DNA from: a virus
Direction: 5' to 3' (one strand)
Virus record (IMG/VR): IMGVR_UViG_3300008113_000098
Coordinates: 1 to 49,062 of that record
Length of the DNA: 49,062 nt
The position numbers were made by a program, and so were the translations under genes. The notes under the pieces were generated by a model, which searched no databases, had not been told where the DNA came from, and saw only the letters and a list, made by a program, of their open reading frames with translations. Shown in pieces: positions 30,677 to 39,061 of this stretch. The number at the start of each line of letters is the position of its first letter. The stretch's first letter is position 1.

Positions 30677-31193
30677 TGACGCCAGTGGCTACAATAGATC
30701 CAACAAGAACAGTAGGAGTATACGCGAACAAACCAATGATAGACATTCGGTTAGCTGTAGTGGTAAGAGCAGGAGTACCGAAGTTAACATTATTAGAGCT
30801 ACGAACACTAGCAGGAAACGTAAGAGAAAAGCCTCCCGTTCCATTCTGAAGAACGTAGAGAATATAGTTACGTCCTGCAACTGCATTAGTAAAGGTAAGA
30901 GTGCAGTTGGCAGTAAGAGTGATTAATTGTTGGTCTCCATTATTCCAGTTGATGTTAAGACTTGCCCCACTGTTACCCGCATTAAAGATAGGCGTACCGA
31001 CCTGTGCCCCTTGAATGGTGATAGTAGGACCGAGTTTTGTAGGAACAATGGGATCATCCACTGACATATCAATACCTAGAAAGTCATTGAACCTCTCTTC
31101 AATTGCTGCCTTGATCGCTCTCATATCATCGTCTACTGTGGCTGAACTTGCATCAGTAGGTTGAGTAGGATCAAAAGGAAACGTGTATGGCAT
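30666..31193 (-). CDS. Putative fibre protein
   Basis: This 175-residue protein starts PYTFPFDPTQPTDASSATVD, DDMRAIKAAIEERFNDFLG, a helix seen at the N-terminus of many phage fibre proteins. It continues as a Thr/Asn-rich beta region (LTLTANCTLTFTNAVAGRNY). It directly follows the adaptor gene. A trimeric fibre is likely. Confidence 0.6.
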   Translation of the reverse strand: MPYTFPFDPTQPTDASSATVDDDMRAIKAAIEERFNDFLGIDMSVDDPIVPTKLGPTITIQGAQVGTPIFNAGNSGASLNINWNNGDQQLITLTANCTLTFTNAVAGRNYILYVLQNGTGGFSLTFPASVRSSNNVNFGTPALTTTANRMSIIGLFAYTPTVLVGSIVATGVNVS

Positions 31194-31841
31194 TTAAGGA
31201 TACCTCTGTCTCAGGGGTCGAACTCCAACCATCCTATAATCTACAGTCTCACGGGCCTTCACTGTCTGTGCGGTAAGAGTGAGTTCATTCCTTTCGTTTC
31301 GAACCGCAGCAGACCTTTGATAATCTCCCTTCCGACGAAACACGCGAGAAGTTGCACCTAGAATAATATACTCATCCCAGACTTGAGGAACATTAACTCC
31401 TGCTACAGCAATATCAGCAAGAGTCCGGAGATAAGTGATACGGAAAGGATAAGCCTTATCGGGAATAGGAGAGAAGTAAATACTTCCACCGTACGAAGAA
31501 TACTTATCAGGAGTACCCCGAGCATAAACATTATCATTCTGGCCATCTAGAATCTGATCGTAATCTCTCTTGTCTACCGGAGTCCACTCATCTTCTACTT
31601 TGATGAAGACGGATACAAGAGAGTTAATATCAGAAGAAAGACCAGAAATAGAATAAGACTGAGTACCCGCGACAGTATTTGCATCGACCGTTGCCTCCTT
31701 CTCTTTGAACGCAACCTTGTCAGCAAGCTCCCACCAAGCGATATTTAGAAACCTGTCTAGAATTGTATCCGGCAAATCTATTTCATCCATCCCAGTTGTA
31801 GCCCGAACTTCATCTCGGAAGGTTTGAAGATTAAGGCTCAT
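31194..31841 (-). CDS. Head-tail adaptor protein
   Basis: This 215-residue protein has MSLNLQTFRDEVRATTGMDE and PDTILDRFLNIAWWELADKV as the helical start, QSYSISGLSSDINSLVSVFI as the strand, and IYFSPIPDKAYPFRITYLRT followed by a helical end. The pattern matches phage gp6/gp11-like adaptors that join the portal to the tail. It lies right after the endolysin in the late operon. Confidence 0.72.
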   Translation of the reverse strand: MSLNLQTFRDEVRATTGMDEIDLPDTILDRFLNIAWWELADKVAFKEKEATVDANTVAGTQSYSISGLSSDINSLVSVFIKVEDEWTPVDKRDYDQILDGQNDNVYARGTPDKYSSYGGSIYFSPIPDKAYPFRITYLRTLADIAVAGVNVPQVWDEYIILGATSRVFRRKGDYQRSAAVRNERNELTLTAQTVKARETVDYRMVGVRPLRQRYP

Positions 31842-31845
31842 GGAA

Positions 31846-32385
31846 TTATGTAGTAGAAGTGACTAGTGCTTGTGCATCATCTCGTGTAGAGAGTGTACGA
31901 AGTATCCACCCTCTCAAGAATCTTAGATTAAGTGCACGGTTCTCGGTGATACGAACATAAAAAACCACCCGCTCATCGGAATACTCATTGATTAAGTTGA
32001 GTAAACCTTTAGAACGAATGGCTTCTTCTAATGCACTAAAGCTTTTAGGTCCAAACTTGCCATCTACTGTAGTACCAATGACACGCTGTAGTGTTCGGAA
32101 TGCTTGAGTGATTCCTGCATTTACGGCGAAATCAAAATGGACAAGACCGAGAGCAAGAGGCATACGATCACAAAGACCATCCAACCAATAGTTACGATGA
32201 TAGATTTCCTCAACTTCTTCATCCGTGATATTCTTTACTGGTTGAAGTGGAAGCTTCTTGTTAGCACGGTAGGTATCATACGTACGCTGAATGATTCCCT
32301 TATTTGTAGCTCCGCCACGGTCAGCAGGATCATTTACATAACCCCCTTCGTGGCGGAGTACAATAGGGAGGATATCCTTAAACAT
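31846..32385 (-). CDS. GH108-type endolysin (N-acetylmuramidase)
   Basis: The N-terminus VLRHEGGYVNDPADRGGATN, followed by KGI, is the GH108 catalytic box, with Glu in HEGGY as the general acid. It continues through DEEVEEIYHRNYWLDGL and a C-terminal peptidoglycan-binding-like part (LQRVIGTTVDGKFGPKSFSA). At 179 residues it has the usual family length. AGGAGG precedes ATG 32385, and the ATG overlaps the stop of the membrane protein upstream (TGATG), so the two lysis genes are coupled. No signal peptide is seen, so release needs a holin. Confidence 0.92.
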   Translation of the reverse strand: MFKDILPIVLRHEGGYVNDPADRGGATNKGIIQRTYDTYRANKKLPLQPVKNITDEEVEEIYHRNYWLDGLCDRMPLALGLVHFDFAVNAGITQAFRTLQRVIGTTVDGKFGPKSFSALEEAIRSKGLLNLINEYSDERVVFYVRITENRALNLRFLRGWILRTLSTRDDAQALVTSTT

Positions 32386-32663
32386 CAATCCTCCTCTTCT
32401 TCCTCCCTTCGAGCTTCAAGACCCAAATGTCTTGCAAGCATTAACGAGAGGTTTTTGTTTTCCTTTTCTAGTGTTGCTACGCGTGAACGAATACCGTTCT
32501 TTCCTTCTGCCCCGATAAGCACAGTCTCTATTGTATTGATCTTTCTTCCCTGCTCTTCCTGCCTCTGATTAAATCGGAGAAGAATAGGAATGAGTAGAAG
32601 CTCTACGATGCGAACAATAGTATCAATGCTAGAGGCTGATGCTACTGCCGTGGGTTCCATCAT
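32385..32663 (-). CDS. Small membrane protein with coiled coil (spanin/holin candidate)
   Basis: Residues 14-31 (DTIVRIVELLLIPILLRF) form a membrane helix. A coiled coil (RSRVATLEKENKNLSLMLAR) and an acidic end follow. The gene is coupled to the endolysin. The layout suits an inner-membrane spanin or a haemolysin XhlA-like lysis accessory protein. It lacks the partner lipoprotein ORF expected inside or after Rz-type genes. Confidence 0.6.
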   Translation of the reverse strand: MMEPTAVASASSIDTIVRIVELLLIPILLRFNQRQEEQGRKINTIETVLIGAEGKNGIRSRVATLEKENKNLSLMLARHLGLEARREEEEED

Positions 32664-32922
32664 ACGATCTCACACTTTCTAAAGAAACTGATAAAGTTCG
32701 CTCGCTTCCCTTAGAGACTAATACTAACTCTACCATGACGAAGGTTTCCTCAATCTTAAACTCCATTCCGTCCTGAATAAGAAAGGACTGTGAAGTAGTC
32801 CGTAGCTCAAGAGATGAGTCTTTATGGTTGGAGATTACTCTCCAGTTACCTTTCTTAAGCAGAACGGAAGGAGAAGAAAGAGAAGCTGTTGGTTGAGCAC
32901 AAACAAATAGAGGCAGCTTCAT
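32629..32922 (-). CDS. Hypothetical protein in late operon, 97 aa
   Basis: This beta-rich protein (LLKKGNWRVISNHKDSSLEL, EFKIEETFVMVELVLVSKGS) has AAGGAAAAAC upstream as a ribosome site. It overlaps the membrane protein gene by 35 bp. It could be a small virion component. No family is recognised. Confidence 0.58.
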   Translation of the reverse strand: MKLPLFVCAQPTASLSSPSVLLKKGNWRVISNHKDSSLELRTTSQSFLIQDGMEFKIEETFVMVELVLVSKGSERTLSVSLESVRSYDGTHGSSISL

Positions 32923-32930
32923 GTTTTTCC

Positions 32931-33401
32931 TTAGCGGTGTGAGATCAGAATCTTGATCGTTTGCCCGGCAGCCGTTGCAGAACTCAGAGGCTTACCGACA
33001 ATTTGACCAGCGGTTGTACCTGCAATAACACGTCCCGCCGTAGCTGTGTCAGGAATAACACTAAAGTTTGTGCCGACGGTAATAGCACCACCAGCAACAA
33101 CATTAGCAATTCCAAACACCTGAACAAATACGCGCTGGTTAGCATTTGCAGCGGGAACGCCTGGACGATCAACCATGTTATCGTTCGTCAGCGCACCGCC
33201 AACTACGATGCCTACAAATCCAGCGTAGTTAGCCTGAGTTACGGACTTGTTAACAGTATTTGCAGCAGAGAAGAATACAGCATCACCCGTATTCAATGCA
33301 GCCGCTGCGGTGAACAGTTCTACAATACCACCAATCGCACCAGGAGCTTCATCCTGTCGGGTAGCATTGTTAGACAACCAAGGAAAGGTTGTTGGCCTCA
33401 T
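32931..33401 (-). CDS. Decoration-type capsid protein (second copy)
   Basis: This 156-residue protein is Ala/Gly/Val-rich and almost entirely beta. Segments such as LNTGDAVFFSAANTVNKSVT, YAGFVGIVVGGALTNDN, RVFVQVFGIANVVAGGAITV match DUF2190-like head-decoration proteins. A similar protein precedes the capsid gene at 34373, so the capsid is flanked by two decoration-like genes. GGAG is the ribosome site. Confidence 0.65.
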   Translation of the reverse strand: MRPTTFPWLSNNATRQDEAPGAIGGIVELFTAAAALNTGDAVFFSAANTVNKSVTQANYAGFVGIVVGGALTNDNMVDRPGVPAANANQRVFVQVFGIANVVAGGAITVGTNFSVIPDTATAGRVIAGTTAGQIVGKPLSSATAAGQTIKILISHR

Positions 33402-33436
33402 GGCAATCTCCTACGAAAGACATTGAAAAGTTGTGA

Positions 33437-34354
33437 TTAAGCCGGCGAAGCGCCGTACCAACCACGGTAGTTGTAGAAGTACAAGAAGAGACGCATACGG
33501 GCACGAACCTTAAACGTATCCGTATCAGGATCTTCCCAATCCTTCATCGACAGAGCAGAACGTACGTCGAAGTTACAATCGTTCAGACTCGGATCGAACA
33601 TGAAGTAACGAGTCGTGCTAGTCATGTAATGGTTGACTTGATACTGAATCTTACCAAGCTGACCCTTGATAGCATTCTCGTCATTGTTCGCGGTGAACGG
33701 CTCCATGTCCATGGAGAAGATCTTCCACGCATCCTGAATAATACCCTGATCGTTCGGAATGATGCATTTCTGAAGCTTGACGACAATCGGATCACCATTC
33801 TGGTCACGCATCTTACCAGCAAGATCCATAAGATTCGTAACACCAGCAATGGAGAAACCAACTTCAGTCGTCGGACGATTCGCAACAGTACCGCCACCCA
33901 TCAAAGTGTGAGCAGTATTGAGAAGCGAAAGACCGTCTTCACCAGCAAAGACAGCATTAGAAGTAGCGCCATCAAGGAAAGCTGCACCCTGATATTCTTC
34001 CGTCAGACGAGCAGCATTACCAAGATGCTTTGCACCAGTGTTAAGCTTGCCGTAGAAATCGTCTTCACGAGCGCGAAGAGTGATCGCATAGCCAGCCTTA
34101 AATTCACGATCGACAGCAGCCATCTTACGACCAACCTCGATCGGATCAAACGTAACAGGCTCACCATCGCCCGTAATGTACATACGATTCAGACCACGAA
34201 CCGTAGCCATTTCGATTTCGGGACGATCACGATTCTCACGCTTGAGGAAGAAACTCCACTCAGTTGCATGCTGCGTGTAAGAATCCCAGAACTCGCTGCG
34301 CAATCCAGGACGAAACGCAAGCGGGTTCAGATTACGAGTTACTGGACCGGGCAT
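33437..34354 (-). CDS. Major capsid protein
   Basis: This 305-residue protein has high expression signals: a clean AAAGGAGATATAAAG ribosome site and strong codon bias. Order supports the call: portal, scaffold-like, decoration-like, this gene, decoration-like. The sequence shows HK97-like features: an N-terminal charged arm (RNLNPLAFRPGLRSEFWDSY), a spine helix and E-loop region (AATVRGL-like, GEPVTFDPIEVGRKMAAVDR), and a C-terminal region ending KVRARMRLFLYFYNYRGWYG. No protease gene is seen nearby, so maturation may proceed without one. Confidence 0.8.
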   Translation of the reverse strand: MPGPVTRNLNPLAFRPGLRSEFWDSYTQHATEWSFFLKRENRDRPEIEMATVRGLNRMYITGDGEPVTFDPIEVGRKMAAVDREFKAGYAITLRAREDDFYGKLNTGAKHLGNAARLTEEYQGAAFLDGATSNAVFAGEDGLSLLNTAHTLMGGGTVANRPTTEVGFSIAGVTNLMDLAGKMRDQNGDPIVVKLQKCIIPNDQGIIQDAWKIFSMDMEPFTANNDENAIKGQLGKIQYQVNHYMTSTTRYFMFDPSLNDCNFDVRSALSMKDWEDPDTDTFKVRARMRLFLYFYNYRGWYGASPA

Positions 34355-34372
34355 CTTTATATCTCCTTTAGA

Positions 34373-34873
34373 TTAGAGCTGAGTCGTAGCGGACTCAATG
34401 AAACGGAACCACACGTTGTTGTTTTCCGTATCGATCTTCGTGATAACAACACGAGCAGTAGCACCAGTCTTCGCACGATCAACATACCAAACGCGACCAT
34501 GCTTCGTGATACCAAAGCCCGCCGTCATCACATCAGTAGCAACGGGAGCAACAACAACAGCAGAACCGCTTACAATCTTACCACGGAAAACATTTCCGTT
34601 CGCAAGTGCAACGGGAACATTTCGCGTACGCCACGTAACATTGGCGGGCTGATTTGCCATGTTAAAACCGGGGGCGTTATTCGTTCCTGCAAGTGCAACA
34701 CCGACAATTGTACCAGCAGCAGGGTCAGCACCCGAAGAAGCAACTTCACCGGCAGTAGCAATAAGAACTTCGCCTACATCAAAATCAGCGCCAGTGGTGT
34801 GATTATACTCCTGAATTGCTGGAGTACCATTTCCCGGCCCGTAAGCAGGACCGAAACCAAGTACCTGCGACAT
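34373..34873 (-). CDS. Decoration-type capsid protein (first copy)
   Basis: This 166-residue protein is Ala/Gly/Val-rich and beta-folded (ADFDVGEVLIATAGEVASSG, AAGTIVGVALAGTNNAPGF). It resembles the protein at 32931 and the DUF2190-type decoration family. AAGGAGTAAACG is the ribosome site. It sits directly before the capsid gene and probably stabilises the mature head. Confidence 0.65.
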   Translation of the reverse strand: MSQVLGFGPAYGPGNGTPAIQEYNHTTGADFDVGEVLIATAGEVASSGADPAAGTIVGVALAGTNNAPGFNMANQPANVTWRTRNVPVALANGNVFRGKIVSGSAVVVAPVATDVMTAGFGITKHGRVWYVDRAKTGATARVVITKIDTENNNVWFRFIESATTQL

Positions 34874-34876
34874 CGT

Positions 34877-35380
34877 TTACTCCTTCTTAGAAGGTGTTAG
34901 TGTAACTTCAAGTCCCTTAACATTTTCCACAGAAGAATCTGCGGTAACTTCATCGTATCCACCTTCATTCCGAATCGCAGCCATAAAGTCCTTATCAGCA
35001 CGCCGAGGATCAGCAGCACGAGCTGCCTTCTCTTCGGAGATTTTTTCAAGAACTTCATGCTTCCACTTCGGAATCGTATACAAACGTACATCCGCAATGC
35101 GAGGATTTCCTGCACCATCGGTATGTACAAATTTGCTCGAAGCTGCAAGTTCATCGTCAGGAATAAATCCCTTTGCAGTCAGTCGAGCGTGGGTAAGAGG
35201 ATCATCTTTGTGCCACTCATAGTGAATTCCCGGCGGAGCATCGGCTACTTGAAAGCGGTCAATAGTATGACTGCGATCAAGAACTTGAATCATACGCGAT
35301 GCGTAATCATCATACTCTTCACGCGAGGGAGGACGAACATTAGAGTCCGTCAAATTGATGTCGATCTTGCGCTCACTCAT
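34877..35380 (-). CDS. Hypothetical head-gene protein, 167 aa
   Basis: This acidic/basic helical protein lies between scaffold and decoration genes (EEYDDYASRMIQVLDRSHTI, IPKWKHEVLEKISEEKAARA). ATGA coupling to the scaffold-like gene suggests co-production. It could be a head-assembly accessory. No family is recognised. Confidence 0.62.
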   Translation of the reverse strand: MSERKIDINLTDSNVRPPSREEYDDYASRMIQVLDRSHTIDRFQVADAPPGIHYEWHKDDPLTHARLTAKGFIPDDELAASSKFVHTDGAGNPRIADVRLYTIPKWKHEVLEKISEEKAARAADPRRADKDFMAAIRNEGGYDEVTADSSVENVKGLEVTLTPSKKE

Positions 35381-36174
35381 TGGAAAGTAACCTCATCGGC
35401 TTCAAGGAACTTGAGGAAGTCTGCTTCTTGTCCTTCCTTATAACCAAGCTTGTTAGCCAAACGACGTTGCTGTTCAGTAAGCTTGATCTTTTCAGGAGCC
35501 TTTGTTCGAGGAGCGTTGTTAGGAACATTAGGAGGATTAGAAGAACGACGCACGGGAGGCTCGTTAGAGGGTGTGTTACTTGTAGCAGGAGCACCACTAA
35601 GAGCATAATTTCCAACAGCCATAATGGTTGCCATTCGAATATTAGCAGGAGTAGGATCAGCAGTACCTAGAATTTCCAAAACAGCTGGAGCAAGACCTTC
35701 CGCATATGCAGCTGCATTTGGATTGATAGCCGAAAGAACTTGAGGAAGTACACTATTTACAGTGCGAATACGTTGCTGATTCTTCTGTTCCTCAAGGAGA
35801 GGAGAAATCGTAGCAGAAAGCTTGTGATCGAGAAGACGTTCAAGAGCAGCAGACGGAGAGGTTTGAAAGTCTTCATCAGTAACAATTGGACGAGTTGGAG
35901 TATTCTGCTGAACCGAGCGAGAAACTCCTTCCATCTGCTGCTGAAGCTGCTGAAGCTGTTGCTGAAGAAGTTGATTCTGTCGTGTGGCGTTTTGGGCAAC
36001 CTGAGTAAGCATCCGAAGTTCTTCACTATCGGAAGAAGAATTATCTTCGGAATTAGGTTGAGAAGTATCGCCGCCTCCAAGATCAGAAGGATCTTGTGTA
36101 CCTTCTTGTGATTGGTTCGTGTTCGACAGATCGGTTGTGTCGTCCGTCTGCTGTTGAAAGTTCGGACCTGTCAT
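35377..36174 (-). CDS. Scaffolding-type protein
   Basis: This 265-residue protein has an acidic, Ser/Gln-rich disordered start (residues 1-50), then a Gln-rich coiled coil (QNQLLQQQLQQLQQQMEGV), a helical core, a Pro/Asn/Ser linker and a basic helix near the end (PEKIKLTEQQRRLANKLGYK). This order and the location between portal and capsid fit phage scaffolds, whose C-terminal basic helix contacts the capsid protein. Confidence 0.75.
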   Translation of the reverse strand: MTGPNFQQQTDDTTDLSNTNQSQEGTQDPSDLGGGDTSQPNSEDNSSSDSEELRMLTQVAQNATRQNQLLQQQLQQLQQQMEGVSRSVQQNTPTRPIVTDEDFQTSPSAALERLLDHKLSATISPLLEEQKNQQRIRTVNSVLPQVLSAINPNAAAYAEGLAPAVLEILGTADPTPANIRMATIMAVGNYALSGAPATSNTPSNEPPVRRSSNPPNVPNNAPRTKAPEKIKLTEQQRRLANKLGYKEGQEADFLKFLEADEVTFQ

Positions 36175-36388
36175 CTTTTAAAGCCTCTGCTAAGATAGTT
36201 AGAAGTCGCGTAACTGCTGAATAAGCACCTTGAGCTTTTCTTACCTCATCCCAATTGTCCAGAGAGGTTAGGGAGGTTAGGTAAGATGCTTGATGCGTTT
36301 GGAGCAAGGACAAGATTACTTTGGACTGAGGGAGCTGAAGGAGTTCCTTGAGTTGGGTTTCCTCCAACTTGGTTAGGGGTTTGGACAT
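36083..36388 (-). CDS. Small helical protein overlapping portal and scaffold genes
   Basis: This 101-residue frame bridges the gap between the portal stop (36246) and scaffold start (36174), overlapping both. The helical sequence TKLEETQLKELLQLPQSKVI, LQTHQASYLTSLTSLDNWDE, RLLTILAEALKDD resembles small helical proteins encoded after podovirus portals. No ribosome site is evident, so it may be read through coupling. The C-terminal 25 residues lie inside the scaffold frame and may not be meaningful. Confidence 0.58.
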   Translation of the reverse strand: MSKPLTKLEETQLKELLQLPQSKVILSLLQTHQASYLTSLTSLDNWDEVRKAQGAYSAVTRLLTILAEALKDDRSELSTADGRHNRSVEHEPITRRYTRSF

Positions 36389-38129
36389 TGCTAGGAACCA
36401 TGCTTGGGTTTATAAGGAATCGCTCAGGATTACGAATATCGAAGCTTTCCATGATATGCCGCATCGCAAGATTGGCACCCTCGAAGGCTTTCGTACTAAC
36501 CTGATTAAGCAGATCAGGATTTTGCATACCCTGTGCAAGAGTAATCAGATTGGTATAGTATTGCTGGAAAATACCAACCAGCTGTGTAGCATCCTGACGA
36601 TCCTTAAACTTGTTTTGATTCTGTCCCGCAAGGCGAATATCAACCAAGAGCTTCTTGCGGAAATAATCGAAAGGAGACTTGAGAAAAGTCTCAATCTCAT
36701 TTCCCTTGGGATTAAACATCAGACGGTCTACATCTGGGCCCCACTGAGCAAGAACTAAAAGACCGGAGTTAAGAGTCTCGTCACAAAGAGTGCGAATGTT
36801 CGAGTAAGAATAATCAAACTTTCGCGCGCTCTCTTGAACTCGGGCCATTTCAGATGTTGCTGTTCCAGGAGTACCAGCAGTAGGCATGCCTAAAGTAAGA
36901 TCATTCACACCACTTCTTTGCTGTGCAAAGATGATTACTTGATTCTCGTTGTTATAAGCAGAAGCCTTTACATCTCCCATCTCAAGAGTTTGGATGTCAT
37001 CCATCTCATCGACAAACCAAAACTTGCCAGGAAAGATAGGCTCATTCTCTTTGATGCTAGCATTGCGCTTGATTTTATACATTCGCATATTAGCAATCGT
37101 AGCATTATCGAGGCGCGTCCTGTGTTGTGCAGTTACCTCGTATTGAAACTGTTCATTTTGCTTTGCAAGTCCAATACCGTACCAGCGAAACTCTACAGGA
37201 AAGTAGACTGCTTTGTGATAAGGACGCCGAAGATCGGCATACCAGTTATTCCAAATGCCTACAATCTCCTGCATTTCCCGCTGATACAGAATAAAGAACT
37301 CTTCGTATCGACCTTCAACGATTTCCCAACAAGTTGAGATAGCGTAGAACTCGATCTCAAGAGGCCAACCGGAATCAGTCAGTGTAGTCTCTTTGACTGA
37401 ATCATTATACTTTGATGCATCATCTGTGTCTCGTGTACCTGGCGTAAACATATGTTCAAGTTTCTCATATGTACCTTCCATAAAGAATCCATCTTCTTCT
37501 CGCTGACGGATTTCATTAGGAGTAAGCCAGAACACCTTACCACACCAACGAGCATCTTGAATATCGGTACAATCGAAAGGCATCAAAAAGTTAGCAACAG
37601 GAACCGAATTAAATTCAGGGCCATTCTTGATGACCACTTCGAATTCCTCTTCTTTTCCGTCTGTGCTAACCCGCAATCCCTTCTTAGAAGAATAACAGTA
37701 ATTTACTTCTGTTACTCCCGTACCGAGCTTTTCGACCTCAAGAATCGCAGGTTCAATCTTTCTCTTGAACTCTCCACCCACCATGAACTCATCGTGAAGA
37801 TAACGCTCAAGCTCTGGTTCGAGTTCAGATTGTTCTGGATTCTTAATCTTCGCTGCAATATTTTGATCGTGCGCGAAGGCTGTTTGCATTGTGCGTGAAT
37901 GCACAGCTTCAAGTGCAATCGCAGTCAGTGGAATAATAATAGTGGATGCGCCCACAAAGGGGAAGGTAGCCACCTCTGTAGAAGGCTCTGCGAGGTAATC
38001 TGACTGATAGCGAATGAACTTATCAATAAGTTCTCCACGCTCAGCCAGATGATTTGTTAACTCTGTTTCTAACCACGAGACAATATCTCGATGTTGATCT
38101 TCTGTGAGACTTACGTGGCGGTTATACAT
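36246..38129 (-). CDS. Portal protein
   Basis: This 627-residue protein has the podovirus portal layout: a helical clip and wing start (LTEDQHRDIVSWLETELTNH), FVGASTIIIPLTAIALEAVH, a stem region FYAISTCWEIVEGRYEEFFI, RSGVNDLTLGMPTAGTPGTA near the tunnel loop and a disordered Pro/Asn-rich end (TPNQVGGNPTQGTPSAPSVQ). It forms the ring through which DNA is packed and released. The AAGGAAACTAG ribosome site is clear. The GIY-YIG gene overlaps its start by 19 bp. Confidence 0.9.
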   Translation of the reverse strand: MYNRHVSLTEDQHRDIVSWLETELTNHLAERGELIDKFIRYQSDYLAEPSTEVATFPFVGASTIIIPLTAIALEAVHSRTMQTAFAHDQNIAAKIKNPEQSELEPELERYLHDEFMVGGEFKRKIEPAILEVEKLGTGVTEVNYCYSSKKGLRVSTDGKEEEFEVVIKNGPEFNSVPVANFLMPFDCTDIQDARWCGKVFWLTPNEIRQREEDGFFMEGTYEKLEHMFTPGTRDTDDASKYNDSVKETTLTDSGWPLEIEFYAISTCWEIVEGRYEEFFILYQREMQEIVGIWNNWYADLRRPYHKAVYFPVEFRWYGIGLAKQNEQFQYEVTAQHRTRLDNATIANMRMYKIKRNASIKENEPIFPGKFWFVDEMDDIQTLEMGDVKASAYNNENQVIIFAQQRSGVNDLTLGMPTAGTPGTATSEMARVQESARKFDYSYSNIRTLCDETLNSGLLVLAQWGPDVDRLMFNPKGNEIETFLKSPFDYFRKKLLVDIRLAGQNQNKFKDRQDATQLVGIFQQYYTNLITLAQGMQNPDLLNQVSTKAFEGANLAMRHIMESFDIRNPERFLINPSMVPSNVQTPNQVGGNPTQGTPSAPSVQSNLVLAPNASSILPNLPNLSGQLG

Positions 38130-38491
38130 CTAGTTTCCTTATGGTAGAGATCGTAAATGAACCTCGCATGCTCCGACATTTGATCGTATGTTCGCTCTGG
38201 TACACCTTGCACAAATCTTTCAAAATCTTCCTTTGTGCTCATAGATGTCCAAACAAAAGCCTTAGTCATTCGTTTTAATGCTCTCTCTAATTCCAATGCT
38301 CTCCAGTAAAATCCCACCGGGCGTATAAACTGATACCAAATTTTTCCCGAAAGTCGAGATCTCTTTATGTGATCCCGTAAACGGTTACCAGGATTTGATG
38401 TAATTCCGATATAATAATCAGTACCATTCGAAAGAACATACAAGTACCAACCATCAGCTTTCCACTTTGAATATAGCTTGTTGTTTTTCAT
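38111..38491 (-). CDS. GIY-YIG endonuclease (free-standing homing type)
   Basis: This 126-residue protein has WYLYVLSNGTDYYIGITSNP and NRLRDHIKRS, a GIY-YIG core with Y..YIG and the Arg of the N-R-L-R-D-H segment. ELERALKRMTKAF supplies the catalytic helix with Glu. It is only one domain long, with no DNA-binding extension seen. It lies directly upstream of the portal gene and is preceded by a GC-rich hairpin block, as expected for a mobile gene that landed in the late operon. Confidence 0.83.
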   Translation of the reverse strand: MKNNKLYSKWKADGWYLYVLSNGTDYYIGITSNPGNRLRDHIKRSRLSGKIWYQFIRPVGFYWRALELERALKRMTKAFVWTSMSTKEDFERFVQGVPERTYDQMSEHARFIYDLYHKETRCITAT

Positions 38492-38532
38492 GTTGGACTA
38501 CCATGATAGTGAAGGGTTGGAGGATGTTAAGC

Positions 38533-38567
38533 GCGGCCCAGCGGGCCGCGGCTATTCGCCTTCGGCG
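38533..38567. repeat. GC-rich hairpin block upstream of the GIY-YIG gene
   Basis: GCGGCCC (38533-38539) and GGGCCGC (38543-38549) form a perfect hairpin, and CGCC-TTC-GGCG follows at 38557-38567. The block is far richer in GC than its surroundings and is followed by AACTGCAACTGCGC. The GGCG..AACTGC..GC wording also occurs in the structured element at 1346-1380. It might be a mobile hairpin repeat, an mRNA-processing stem or a pausing site. Confidence 0.6.
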
Positions 38568-38609
38568 TGGAACTGCAACTGCGCTGGTACGAAGAATAAT
38601 GATATTAAG

Positions 38610-38846
38610 TTAATCCTGATCTACCGAATAAACTGCAATCTCTCCATTTGGATCGTCCAATCGCATTCCTTCATAAAGAGACTTGATTAATGCTTGAGCG
38701 AGATCGCCCCGCAAGAAGAATACGGCTCCCGTAACCTGAGGAGTTCCCACATTATTAGTAATCTCGATGCGCATTTCGTTATTAATGAGGCGGGTGGGAA
38801 TCTCCAGAATGTCTACACGATTCCCTAGTTTGCGTGTGACTTTCAT
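38610..38846 (-). CDS. Hypothetical protein, 78 aa
   Basis: This beta-rich protein (NRVDILEIPTRLINNEMRIE, TGAVFFLRGDLAQALIKSL) of unknown role is ATGA-coupled to the next upstream gene. It precedes the GC-rich hairpin and GIY-YIG gene. No family is recognised. Confidence 0.6.
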   Translation of the reverse strand: MKVTRKLGNRVDILEIPTRLINNEMRIEITNNVGTPQVTGAVFFLRGDLAQALIKSLYEGMRLDDPNGEIAVYSVDQD

Positions 38847-39061
38847 GATTGGTTATTTGGAGGGCCGAAGAGAAGCTCAAACACTGGATAAAGATCTCGC
38901 ACAACGAATGTCTTGCGGAAGATCCACCAGCGAAGAGTAGTAAGCCTTCGTTCGGTATTCATGAAATACCATACCCAGAAGGACTTAGAGATGATCTCTC
39001 GAATAACACTCTCAAGAGATTCTTGTTCAGCTTCCTTTAGATCTAGTTCTCTTAGGATCAT
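38843..39061 (-). CDS. Hypothetical protein, 72 aa
   Basis: This small basic, aromatic protein (SFWVWYFMNTERRLTTLRWW) has a helical start (LDLKEAEQESLESVIREIIS). It overlaps the large polyvalent gene by 35 bp and the next gene by 4 bp. A membrane-edge role is possible from the Trp/Phe cluster, but no real transmembrane helix is visible. Confidence 0.58.
   Translation of the reverse strand: MILRELDLKEAEQESLESVIREIISKSFWVWYFMNTERRLTTLRWWIFRKTFVVRDLYPVFELLFGPPNNQS

Noticed and set aside
33629-34900. 423-codon + strand frame opposite the capsid and decoration genes
   Set aside because: Antisense to well-supported genes with clean ribosome sites. It is Ser/Thr/Asn/Arg-rich as expected for a shadow frame.
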